From: Roseateles_B sp041906185
Lineage (GTDB): Bacteria > Pseudomonadota > Gammaproteobacteria > Burkholderiales > Burkholderiaceae_C
Length of the DNA stretch: 64,000 nt
Assembly (NCBI GenBank): GCA_041906185.1
Contig: JAYRJQ010000014.1
Location: forward strand, 94,290 to 158,289
Direction: 5' to 3'
Part shown: positions 57,320 to 64,000 of the stretch, one piece after another
How positions within the stretch are numbered: position 1 is the first letter of the stretch
How the letters are laid out: each line of letters starts with the position of its first letter
The notes under the pieces: generated by a model
Told to the model about the DNA's origin: nothing
Seen by the model: only the letters and a program-made list of their open reading frames with translations
The model's database searches: none
Made by a program: the position numbers and the translations under genes

Positions 57320-58213
57320 ATGAACGATTCCGCGCGCCCCGTCCCCCATCAGGTTGATGCCCCGGCCCTGCAGCACCAGCTCAGCCGCCTGGCCCGGCAG
57401 GACACCGCGCCCTGGCTCCATGCCGAGGTGGCGCGCCGCATGGCGGAGCGCCTGGATTTCATCAAGCTCAAGCCGACGGACTACCTGGACTGGGCGCCCG
57501 GCCTGGGGGATAGCCAGGCGGCGCTGGCGGCGGCCTATCCCGAGGCGCGGGCCTGGTGGCTGGAGCCGACGGCGGCCCTGCGCGAGCGCGCCGCCGCCCG
57601 GCTGCATCAGCCCTGGTGGAAGAAGATGCTGGGCGGTGCGCGGCCGCAGCTGGCGCAAGGCGGTGAGCCGGTGCAGATGCTGTGGGCCAACATGGCCCTG
57701 CATGCCGCGCCGGACAAGCCCGCCTTGCTCAAGACCTGGCACCAGCTGCTGGCGGTGGACGGTTTCCTGATGTTCTCCTGTCTCGGGCCGGACAGCTTCG
57801 TGGAGCTGGTGCGCCTGTACGAGGCCGAGGGCTGGGGGCGGCCGCTGCCGGCCTGGGTCGACATGCATGACCTCGGCGACATGATGGTGGAGGCCGGCTT
57901 CGCGGATCCGGTGATGGACCAGGAGCGTCTGCGCCTCACCTGGGCGGACCCGGCCAAGCTGCTGGCGGACCTGCATGCCCTGGGCGGCAATGTGGCGCCG
58001 GGACGCTTCGCGGGGCTGCGCACGCCCCGCTGGCGGGAGCGGCTGCTGGCGGCGCTGGAGGGGCTGCGGGGGCCGGACGGCCTGATCGCCCTGACGGTGG
58101 AGCTGGTCTACGGCCACGCCTTCAAGCCCGTGCCGCGCCCGCGGATGAGCGGCGAGACCCACGTCAGCCTGGACGACATGCGCAGCATGGTGCGCCGCCC
58201 GGGCAAGGACTGA
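57320..58213 (+). CDS. BioC-like SAM-dependent methyltransferase
   Basis: A 297-residue methyltransferase. The first half has LDFIKLKPTDYLDWAPGLGD in place of a canonical glycine-rich SAM loop, and later ANMALHAAPDKPALLKTWHQ, then VDGFLMFSCLGPDSFVELVR and DMHDLGDMMVEAGFADPVMD, which correspond to the malonyl-ACP O-methyltransferase BioC and NDUFAF5-like families. BioC starts biotin synthesis. The weak SAM loop (GLGD, not DxGxGxG) makes the substrate uncertain. It is divergent from comF, an order seen in other betaproteobacteria. It ends ahead of a long non-coding stretch. Confidence 0.83.
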   Translation: MNDSARPVPHQVDAPALQHQLSRLARQDTAPWLHAEVARRMAERLDFIKLKPTDYLDWAPGLGDSQAALAAAYPEARAWWLEPTAALRERAAARLHQPWWKKMLGGARPQLAQGGEPVQMLWANMALHAAPDKPALLKTWHQLLAVDGFLMFSCLGPDSFVELVRLYEAEGWGRPLPAWVDMHDLGDMMVEAGFADPVMDQERLRLTWADPAKLLADLHALGGNVAPGRFAGLRTPRWRERLLAALEGLRGPDGLIALTVELVYGHAFKPVPRPRMSGETHVSLDDMRSMVRRPGKD

Positions 58214-58684
58214 CCCCCATCGCCGGGCGTCGGCCGGCTCAAAAGCGGGGCTGTCTACAGGGTAAACAGGCAGTCGAATGCGACGTACAAAGACCACATG
58301 GCCTCAGGGTGCCTGGGCTAAAATCCCGCGGTTTTCTGAGGCCAAATCCCTTTCATCCTAGGGTATTTACGGTGCCTTCGCTTTGCGTCAGGTCAACAGG
58401 TGAAGCTATTTGAGTCAGGTGCTGGCGGCTGCGGCCGGGGTGCCTGCGTCAGGCTGGTGCAGTGGATGTCTTCCTGCACCCGCCAATGCCTGAGGAGCTG
58501 AGGCCGGGCGCGGGGTCAGGACTTGCCGTGGGCAGGGCTGGGTCTCGGAAGCTGTAGGTTTGTCGAGCCGGTCCTGTCGTGCTGCGCCGCATGGCGTGAC
58601 ATGGGGGCTGGCGGGAAGGACGCAAGGGCGGATGTGCGGACCTCACGGGCGCGCGTCGGCTTGTCGGATCGATTGGAGACAGAA
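58214..58684 (+). other. Non-coding stretch with a long leader of the cox operon
   Basis: 471 bases without a credible gene. A -10 box TAAAAT at 58319-58324 implies a leader of about 360 bases before coxB. The leader holds a two-step stem-loop: TCAGGC (58449-58454) with GCCTGA (58488-58493) enclosing GGTGCAG (58456-58462) with CTGCACC (58474-58480). GTCAGG appears four times on the plus strand (58387, 58414, 58448, 58515). I do not recognise a known riboswitch. Codon statistics and stop density do not support an open reading frame extended upstream of coxB. Confidence 0.55.
58319..58324 (+). promoter_or_regulatory. Candidate -10 box (TAAAAT) for the cox operon
   Basis: TAAAAT in the context GGGCTAAAAT, identical to the box at 10578. 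It is the only good -10 match in the 471-base gap and gives a leader of about 360 bases. Confidence 0.45.
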
Positions 58685-59887
58685 GTGACGACCATGAAGA
58701 TGATGAACGCAGCTGTGCGTCAGCTGGGGCGGGCCTGCAGCCGCTACAGCGTGGCGCTGGGCGCGACGCTGGCCACCCATGCCGCAATGGCGAACCCCGT
58801 CAAGGACCTGCCGGGCGGCCCCGCCGTCAACCAGCTGAACCTGCACCCGCCGGTCACCAAGATCGCCAGCGAGCAGATGTGGCTGCACAACATGATGCTG
58901 GTGCTGTGCCTCGCCATCTTCGTGGCGGTCTTCGGGGTGATGTTCTATTCCATCATCAAGCACCGCAAGTCCAAGGGCGCCGTGCCCGCGAACTTCCATG
59001 AAAGCGTCAAGGTCGAGATCGCCTGGACCGTCGTGCCCTTCATCATCGTGATCCTGATGGCCCTGCCGGCCACCAAGGTCGTCGTCGCCATGAAGGACAC
59101 CACCAACGCCGACCTGACCGTCAAGGCCACCGGCTACCAGTGGAAGTGGGGCTACGACTACATCAAGGGTGAGGGCGAGGGCATCGGCTTCCTGTCCACC
59201 CTGGACGTGAACCAGCGCAACGCCTCCGACTCCGGCAAGCCCGAAGCCGTCGACGACTACCTGCTGCGCGTGGACAACCCGCTGGTGGTGCCCGTCGGCA
59301 AGAAGGTGCGCATCATCACCACCGCCAACGACGTCATCCACGCCTGGATGGTGCCGGCCTTCGGCGTCAAGCAGGATGCCATTCCCGGCTTCGTGCGGGA
59401 CACCTGGTTCAAGGCCGAGAAGACCGGCGACTTCTACGGCCAGTGCGCCGAGCTGTGCGGCAAGGAACACGCCTACATGCCCATCCACGTGAAGGTGCTG
59501 TCCGCCGAGGACTACTCCAAGTGGGTCGATGGCAAGAAGAAGGAAATGGCCGCCAAGGCGGACGATCCTTCCAAGGTCTGGAAGCAGGAAGAGCTGATCG
59601 CCCGCGGCGAGAAGGTCTACAACGCCAACTGCGCCGCCTGCCACAAGGCCGACGGCAAGGGCGCCGGCCCCATCAAGGCCCTGGACGGCTCGCCCGTAGT
59701 GCTCTCCGACAAGCATGAAGACCAGGTGCAGGTGCTGCTCAACGGCCGCCTGGACAAGGGCATGCCCGCCTGGAAGCAGCTGAGCGACACGGAAATCGCC
59801 GCCGTCATCACCTACACCAAGAACAGCTGGTCCAACAAGACCGGTCAGATCGTGCAGCCGGCCGAGATCGTGGCCGCGCGCAAGTGA
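58685..59887 (+). CDS. coxB: Cytochrome c oxidase subunit II with fused cytochrome c domain
   Basis: A 400-residue subunit. After a signal-like N-terminus come two membrane helices (about 60-82 and 105-127), then a cupredoxin domain with the CuA site: C254, C258, H262, M265 in CAELCGKEHAYM. A C-terminal cytochrome c domain follows with the haem motif CAACH (C316, C319, H320) and a distal Met in KGMPAW. Electrons pass from periplasmic cytochrome c through this haem to CuA. Start GTG 58685 is preferred (GGAG 58675-58678, six bases before); ATG 58694 is the alternative. First of the oxidase operon. Confidence 0.95.
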   Translation: MTTMKMMNAAVRQLGRACSRYSVALGATLATHAAMANPVKDLPGGPAVNQLNLHPPVTKIASEQMWLHNMMLVLCLAIFVAVFGVMFYSIIKHRKSKGAVPANFHESVKVEIAWTVVPFIIVILMALPATKVVVAMKDTTNADLTVKATGYQWKWGYDYIKGEGEGIGFLSTLDVNQRNASDSGKPEAVDDYLLRVDNPLVVPVGKKVRIITTANDVIHAWMVPAFGVKQDAIPGFVRDTWFKAEKTGDFYGQCAELCGKEHAYMPIHVKVLSAEDYSKWVDGKKKEMAAKADDPSKVWKQEELIARGEKVYNANCAACHKADGKGAGPIKALDGSPVVLSDKHEDQVQVLLNGRLDKGMPAWKQLSDTEIAAVITYTKNSWSNKTGQIVQPAEIVAARK

Positions 59888-59919
59888 TGGTTTGAACGTC
59901 AAGGAACAGAGGAATCAAC

Positions 59920-61557
59920 ATGAGTGCAGTGCTTGACCCCCACGGTCATGACGTTCATGCCCACGGGCACGATCACCACGACGACCACCATGCGCCCACC
60001 GGCTGGCGCCGCTGGGTGTTTGCCACCAACCACAAGGACATCGGGACGCTGTACCTGCTGTTCGCCTTCACGATGCTGATGATCGGCGGCGTGCTGGCCC
60101 TGTGCATCCGCGCCGAGCTGTTCCAGCCCGGCCTGCAGTTCTTCAACCCCGAGCTGTTCAACCAGTTCACGACCATGCACGGTCTGATCATGGTGTTCGG
60201 CGCGATCATGCCGGCCTTCGTGGGCTTCGCGAACTGGATGATCCCGCTGCAGATCGGCGCCTCGGACATGGCCTTCGCGCGGATGAACAACTTCAGCTTC
60301 TGGCTGATGATCCCCGCCGCGCTGATGCTGGTCGCGTCCTTCTTCATGCCCGGCGGTGCTCCCGCCGCGGGCTGGACGCTGTACGCGCCGCTGACGCTGC
60401 AGATGGGCCCCTCCATGGATGCCGGCATCTTCGCGATGCACATCCTGGGCGCCTCGTCCATCATGGGCTCGATCAACATCATCGTGACCATCCTGAACAT
60501 GCGCGCACCCGGCATGACGCTGATGAAGATGCCCATGTTCGCCTGGACCTGGCTCATCACCGCCTACCTGCTGATCGCCGTGATGCCCGTGCTGGCCGGC
60601 GCCATCACCATGACGCTGACGGACCGCCACTTCGGCACCAGCTTCTTCAGCGCCGCTGGCGGTGGTGACCCCATCATGTACCAGCACATCTTCTGGTTCT
60701 TCGGTCACCCCGAGGTCTACATCATGATCCTGCCGGCCTTCGGCATCGTGAGCCAGATCGTGCCGGCCTTCGCCCGCAAGAAGCTGTTCGGCTACGCCTC
60801 CATGGTGTACGCCACGGCCTCCATCGCCATCCTGTCCTTCATCGTGTGGGCCCACCACATGTTCGCCACCGGCATGCCGGTGACGGGCCAGCTGTTCTTC
60901 ATGTACGCCACGATGCTGATCGCCGTGCCGACGGGCGTGAAGATCTTCAACTGGCTGGCCACGATGTGGCGCGGCTCGATGACCTTCGAGACCCCGATGC
61001 TGTGGGCCGTGGGCTTCATCTTCGTGTTCACGATGGGCGGCTTCACCGGCCTGATCTGCGCCATGGCGCCGATCGACATCCAGATCCAGGACACCTACTA
61101 CGTCGTCGCCCACTTCCACTACGTGCTGGTGGCCGGCTCGCTGTACGCCCTGTTCGCCGGCGTGTACTACTGGGGCCCGAAGTGGTCCGGCGTGATGATC
61201 TCGGAGACGCGCGGCAAGATCCACTTCTGGGGCTCGCTGATCTTCTTCAACATCACCTTCTTCCCGATGCACTTCCTGGGTCTGGCCGGCATGCCCCGTC
61301 GCTATGCCGACTACCCGATGCAGTTCGCCGACTTCAACATGGTCGCGTCCATCGGTGCCTTCGGCTTCGGTCTGATGCAGGTCTACTTCTTCTTCGCCGT
61401 CGCGATCCCCATGATGCGCGGCAAGGGCGAGAAGGCCCCGCAGAAGCCCTGGGAAGCCGCTGAAGGCCTGGAATGGGAAGTGCCGTCGCCGGCCCCGTTC
61501 CACACCTTCGAGACCCCGCCCAAGCTGGACGCCACCGCCACCAAGGTGATCGGCTGA
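59920..61557 (+). CDS. coxA: Cytochrome c oxidase subunit I (aa3 type)
   Basis: A 545-residue, twelve-helix catalytic subunit. The haem/copper ligands are in TTMHGLIMVFG, FWFFGHPEVYI (His, Glu and the cross-linked Tyr), WAHHMF and VVAHFHYVLV. A D-channel Asp lies in GASDMAFARMNN and the K-channel Lys in VPTGVKIFNW, so it is an A-type proton-pumping oxidase. The N-terminus carries a His-rich stretch (nine His within residues 8-24), unusual for CoxA. Length is otherwise typical (about 530). It follows coxB by 32 bases with AAGGA as ribosome site. Confidence 0.97.
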   Translation: MSAVLDPHGHDVHAHGHDHHDDHHAPTGWRRWVFATNHKDIGTLYLLFAFTMLMIGGVLALCIRAELFQPGLQFFNPELFNQFTTMHGLIMVFGAIMPAFVGFANWMIPLQIGASDMAFARMNNFSFWLMIPAALMLVASFFMPGGAPAAGWTLYAPLTLQMGPSMDAGIFAMHILGASSIMGSINIIVTILNMRAPGMTLMKMPMFAWTWLITAYLLIAVMPVLAGAITMTLTDRHFGTSFFSAAGGGDPIMYQHIFWFFGHPEVYIMILPAFGIVSQIVPAFARKKLFGYASMVYATASIAILSFIVWAHHMFATGMPVTGQLFFMYATMLIAVPTGVKIFNWLATMWRGSMTFETPMLWAVGFIFVFTMGGFTGLICAMAPIDIQIQDTYYVVAHFHYVLVAGSLYALFAGVYYWGPKWSGVMISETRGKIHFWGSLIFFNITFFPMHFLGLAGMPRRYADYPMQFADFNMVASIGAFGFGLMQVYFFFAVAIPMMRGKGEKAPQKPWEAAEGLEWEVPSPAPFHTFETPPKLDATATKVIG

Positions 61558-61568
61558 AGGACCCGGCC

Positions 61569-61685
61569 ATGAGCAGCACGCCTGAACAACGCAAGGCCAA
61601 CCGCCGCCTGGGCCTGATCCTGGCCTCGGTCGCGATCGCCTTCATGGTCGGCTTCATGGTCAAGATGACCTGGCTGGGGCACTGA
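61569..61685 (+). CDS. Cytochrome oxidase small assembly protein
   Basis: A 38-residue single-helix membrane protein: SSTPEQRKANRRLGLIL followed by hydrophobic ASVAIAFMVGFMVKM and a short periplasmic end. It lies between coxA and ctaG, where Burkholderiales carry a short assembly protein of this form. AAGGA (61557-61561) precedes the ATG by seven bases and overlaps the coxA stop. Its precise role, presumably in copper or subunit insertion, is not known. Confidence 0.85.
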   Translation: MSSTPEQRKANRRLGLILASVAIAFMVGFMVKMTWLGH

Positions 61686-61692
61686 GGCCGTC

Positions 61693-62304
61693 ATGAGCGA
61701 CAAGCGCTGGCAACTCGCAGACCTCCTGCGCCGGGACAACCGGCTCATGATGGGCAAGCTGCTGGTCATCGTGGCGCTCATGTCGGGCTTCGGCTATGCG
61801 CTGGTGCCGGTCTACCGCGCGGTCTGCACGGCGCTGGGCATCAACGTGCTCACGCTGGCGGAAGGCGCGCACGTGGCCCGGGCCGAGGACGTCAAGAACA
61901 CCCAGGTGGACTACAGCCGCAGCATCGAGATCGAGTTCGATGCCAACGCCCGCGGCCCCTGGGATTTCAAGCCGGCCACGAACCACCTGAAGGTGCACCC
62001 GGGCGAGCTGACGACCGTCATGTACGAGTTCCGCAATGTGCAGGACCGGACCATGTCGGCCCAGGCCATCCCGAGCTATGCCCCCAAGCAGGCGACGGCC
62101 CACTTCAAGAAGCTCGAGTGCTTCTGCTTCAACGAATACACCCTCGCCCCGGGCGAGGTGAAGCAGTGGCCGGTGGTGTTCTACGTGGACCCGAAGCTGC
62201 CCAAGGACGTCAAGACCATCACGCTCTCGTACACCTTCTTCGAGGTGAGCGGCAAGGGCGTCGGCAAGACGGCGGCGGCTCCTTCGCAGGAGCGCGCGCT
62301 GTGA
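61693..62304 (+). CDS. ctaG: Cytochrome c oxidase assembly protein CtaG/Cox11
   Basis: A 203-residue copper chaperone for the CuB site. One N-terminal membrane helix (about 20-40) is followed by a periplasmic immunoglobulin-like domain with the copper-binding pair in KKLECFCFNEYTL (CxC) and the conserved YPYF-type region VFYVDPKLPKD and LSYTFFEV. Length matches Cox11. It starts seven bases after the small assembly gene and ends in a GTGA overlap with the next gene. Confidence 0.95.
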   Translation: MSDKRWQLADLLRRDNRLMMGKLLVIVALMSGFGYALVPVYRAVCTALGINVLTLAEGAHVARAEDVKNTQVDYSRSIEIEFDANARGPWDFKPATNHLKVHPGELTTVMYEFRNVQDRTMSAQAIPSYAPKQATAHFKKLECFCFNEYTLAPGEVKQWPVVFYVDPKLPKDVKTITLSYTFFEVSGKGVGKTAAAPSQERAL

Positions 62305-62543
62305 GCAAGGCCGGACAGGATCTGAAGGAGGCCGCGGCCCGCAAGGGCAGCTTCCTCGGAACGATGAAGGCGGTGGCCTGGTCGTTCATCGGCATCCGCA
62401 AGGGTGCCGGGTATGAAAAGGATGTGGCGCAGCTGAACCCGGTGCATGTGATCATCGCCGGCGTCATCGCAGCCGCAGTATTCGTGGTCAGCCTCGTGCT
62501 GCTGGTCCAGTGGGTGATCGGCAGCGGCGTGGCGGGCTCCTAG
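62301..62543 (+). CDS. DUF2970-type small membrane protein
   Basis: An 80-residue protein beginning at GTG 62301, which overlaps the ctaG stop as GTGA. A soluble N-terminus (TMKAVAWSFIGIRKGAGYEKD) leads to one membrane helix (about 50-73, IIAGVIAAAVFVVSLVLLV). AGGAG lies eight bases upstream of the GTG. DUF2970 genes occur between ctaG and coxC in betaproteobacteria; the role in oxidase assembly is inferred from place only. Confidence 0.85.
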   Translation: MSKAGQDLKEAAARKGSFLGTMKAVAWSFIGIRKGAGYEKDVAQLNPVHVIIAGVIAAAVFVVSLVLLVQWVIGSGVAGS

Positions 62544-62586
62544 TGTTGAATTGAATTGAGTCGTTAGAAGATCGAGGAGATCATCA

Positions 62587-63471
62587 ATGTCGGCAGCGAC
62601 CTCTCAGGGAAGCACTCCCTACTACTTCGTGCCGGGCCCCTCGCGGCACCCGGTGATGGCCGCCTTCGGCCTGTTCTTTGTCATCCTCGGGGCCGGCCAG
62701 TGGGTCAACGGCCATGAGTGGGGCGCCTACTCGCTGGCCTTCGGCCTGCTGTGGTGGGCCATCGTGCTGAAGCAGTGGTTCGGCGACGCCATCCGCGAGA
62801 GCGAGGGCGGCCTCTACAGCGACCGCATCGATGTCTCCTTCCGCTGGAGCATGAGCTGGTTCATCTTCTCGGAGGTGATGTTCTTCGCCGCGTTCTTCGG
62901 GGCGCTGTACTGGGCCCGCGTCTACTCGGTGCCCGCCCTGGGCAGCCTGGAGAGCCAGCTGCTGTGGCCGGACTTCAAGGCCCTGTGGCCGAGCGTCGCC
63001 GCCGGGGCCACCGCCTCGCCGGCCGCCACGGTGGAAGCGTTCACGACCATGGGCCCGCTGCCGCTGCCCACGATCAACACCGCGCTGCTGCTGACCTCCG
63101 GCGTCACGCTGACGATCGCCCACCACGCGCTGATCGCCGGCAACCGCGCCCGCACCATCGCCTTCATGTGGCTCACCGTGCTGCTGGGCATCACCTTCCT
63201 GTGCGTGCAGGGCTACGAGTACGCGCATGCCTACCATGAGCTGAACCTGAAGCTGAGCTCGGGCATCTACGGCTCGACCTTCTTCATGCTGACCGGCTTC
63301 CACGGCTTCCACGTCTTCGTGGGCATGCTGATGCTGCTGTTCATCACGCTGCGCCTGCAGAAGGGCCACTTCACGCCGCAGCGTCACTTCGGCTTCGAAG
63401 GCGCCGCCTGGTACTGGCACTTCGTGGACGTGGTGTGGCTGGGCCTGTACGCCGTCGTCTACTGGATGTAA
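62587..63471 (+). CDS. coxC: Cytochrome c oxidase subunit III
   Basis: A 294-residue membrane subunit with seven helices: HPVMAAFGLFFVILG, then WSMSWFIFSEVMFFAAFFGA, and FHGFHVFVGM, ending AAWYWHFVDVVWLGLYAVVYW. The conserved Glu in SEVMFF and His in YWHFVDVVW are in place. GAGGAG (62575-62580) precedes ATG 62587. Last oxidase subunit of the operon, ended by a strong bidirectional terminator at 63489. Confidence 0.97.
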   Translation: MSAATSQGSTPYYFVPGPSRHPVMAAFGLFFVILGAGQWVNGHEWGAYSLAFGLLWWAIVLKQWFGDAIRESEGGLYSDRIDVSFRWSMSWFIFSEVMFFAAFFGALYWARVYSVPALGSLESQLLWPDFKALWPSVAAGATASPAATVEAFTTMGPLPLPTINTALLLTSGVTLTIAHHALIAGNRARTIAFMWLTVLLGITFLCVQGYEYAHAYHELNLKLSSGIYGSTFFMLTGFHGFHVFVGMLMLLFITLRLQKGHFTPQRHFGFEGAAWYWHFVDVVWLGLYAVVYWM

Positions 63472-63488
63472 TTCAGAGGCTGACAAGC

Positions 63489-63516
63489 AAAAGGCGCCGC
63501 AATCGCGGCGCCTTTT
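63489..63516. terminator. Strong bidirectional intrinsic terminator after coxC
   Basis: A ten-pair stem AAGGCGCCGC/GCGGCGCCTT with an AATC loop, flanked by A and T runs, between coxC (plus) and the convergent small membrane protein gene (minus, stop at 63535). It can end transcription in both directions; the plus-strand T run of six is the better. Confidence 0.92.
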
Positions 63517-63534
63517 TTCATGATCTGGGGTCGT

Positions 63535-63750
63535 CTAACGCCCCAGCGGACGGGGTTGGATCCAACCCATCTTCCAGGCCAGCAGGATGAACAGAAATAG
63601 CGCGATCGAAAGGCCGACTCGCACTGCCAGGGCGCGCGCCATGTGCTTGGAGGCGTCGTGCTTGGCCTGGGGCCGCTTGAGCATGAAGATGCCGGCGGCC
63701 GCGAGCGCGCCGAGGATGCCGATGAAGGCGGTCAGAAAGAGCCAGTTCAT
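63535..63750 (-). CDS. Twin transmembrane protein (DUF2909-like)
   Basis: A 71-residue protein with two membrane helices (about 3-23 and 45-65) joined by a short basic loop (KRPQAKHDASKHMARA). It starts MNWLFLTAFIGILGALA at ATG 63750; more upstream codons in the frame read as non-coding and overlap the SURF1 gene. Such genes accompany coxC and SURF1 in Burkholderiales. Function unknown; an assembly role is only implied by place. Its start lies 16 bases from the divergent SURF1 start. Confidence 0.82.
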   Translation of the reverse strand: MNWLFLTAFIGILGALAAAGIFMLKRPQAKHDASKHMARALAVRVGLSIALFLFILLAWKMGWIQPRPLGR

Positions 63751-63766
63751 GGAGGCACTGTAGGAC

Positions 63767-64000
63767 ATGCGGGCAGAGCGATGGCTGCTCGGCGCGCTGG
63801 CCCTGCTGGGGGCTGGCCTCACGGGTTCATTGGGCCTGTGGCAGCTGGACCGGGCGCAGCAGAAGCTGGCCCTGCAGGCCGAAGAGCAGGCCGCCGAGCG
63901 CCTGCCGGTGTTGACCAACGCGGAGCTGTCGCCGCGAACCGAGCCGGCCGGCCCACGCCGCCTGGCCCGGCTGCGCGGGCGCTGGCTGCCCGAGCAGCAG
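63767..64000 (+). CDS. SURF1-family oxidase assembly protein, N-terminal part
   Basis: The first 78 codons of a gene cut by the window end. An N-terminal helix (RWLLGALALLGAGLTGSLGL) leads to WQLDRAQQKLAL, the SURF1/Shy1 signature, followed by RLRGRWLPEQ that begins the first conserved domain. SURF1 proteins help insert haem a into subunit I. Start ATG 63767 fits the helix; no strong ribosome site is visible in the 16-base gap to the divergent gene. Confidence 0.88.
   Translation, partial: MRAERWLLGALALLGAGLTGSLGLWQLDRAQQKLALQAEEQAAERLPVLTNAELSPRTEPAGPRRLARLRGRWLPEQQ

Noticed and set aside
58523..58684. An in-frame upstream extension of coxB
   Set aside because: The stretch does not look like a signal peptide or oxidase sequence, and GGAG at 58675-58678 positions the start at GTG 58685.

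Overview
The window is high-GC, gene-dense chromosomal DNA from a Gram-negative bacterium. Gene content and order point to a betaproteobacterium of the order Burkholderiales, most like the Rubrivivax/Leptothrix/Roseateles group. The pointers are a rubredoxin-pilG-pilH-pilI-pilJ-chpA cluster, an algH-ruvX-pyrR-pyrB-pyrC' cluster, a cox operon carrying the 38-residue small assembly protein, ctaG and a DUF2970 gene, Bug-type binding proteins, and -10 boxes of the form TANAAT followed by CCGCC. This assignment is an inference from memory of gene families, not a database result. I saw no rRNA, tRNA, CRISPR array, insertion sequence or prophage. Almost everything is core or housekeeping; the unusual material is small repeats, promoters and gene pairings.

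Layout. 1-1501: end of a thiamine-diphosphate enzyme, a small S4 RNA-binding protein and an RraA-like protein. 1539-6109 (minus): a c-di-GMP turnover protein, a flavin reductase-like protein and a membrane-anchored protein of unknown function that follows mfd-serB. 6171-10376 (minus): mfd and serB. 10653-13677 (plus): a 55-residue basic protein, a FAD-dependent dehydrogenase and a periplasmic polysaccharide deacetylase. 13699-18107 (minus): thiD-hemL-HAD-mpl. 18325-30567 (plus): rubredoxin and the Pil-Chp chemosensory system for type IV pili, ending with a diguanylate cyclase. 30741-38306 (plus): a TetR regulator and a tripartite RND efflux pump with a co-transcribed alpha/beta hydrolase. 38350-39807 (minus): DNA photolyase.

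39866-47083 (plus): algH, ruvX, pyrR, pyrB, a catalytically dead dihydroorotase homologue, an acyltransferase, and an archaeal-type AMP/thymidine phosphorylase paired with a PRPP synthase-like protein. 47108-48766 (minus): hydroxypyruvate isomerase-like protein and gpmA. 48984-52236 (plus): an outer-membrane barrel, a mini periplasmic binding protein and a chemoreceptor. 52388-56013 (plus): rhodanese, glutaredoxin, secB, gpsA and a Bug protein. 56026-57299 (minus): trmL and comF. 57320-58213: BioC-like methyltransferase. 58685-63471 (plus): aa3-type cytochrome c oxidase operon, preceded by a roughly 360-nt leader. A small membrane protein (minus) and the start of a SURF1 gene close the window.

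The most interesting signals are: two short repeat families, one inserted in frame inside mpl and one as a 75-bp tandem pair that splits what looks like an ancestral ATGA overlap between algH and ruvX; a helically phased 11-bp GATCCG array upstream of the GGDEF-EAL gene; a recurrent promoter layout predicting leaderless mRNAs; the phosphorylase/PRPP synthase pair; and the barrel/binding-protein/chemoreceptor trio.
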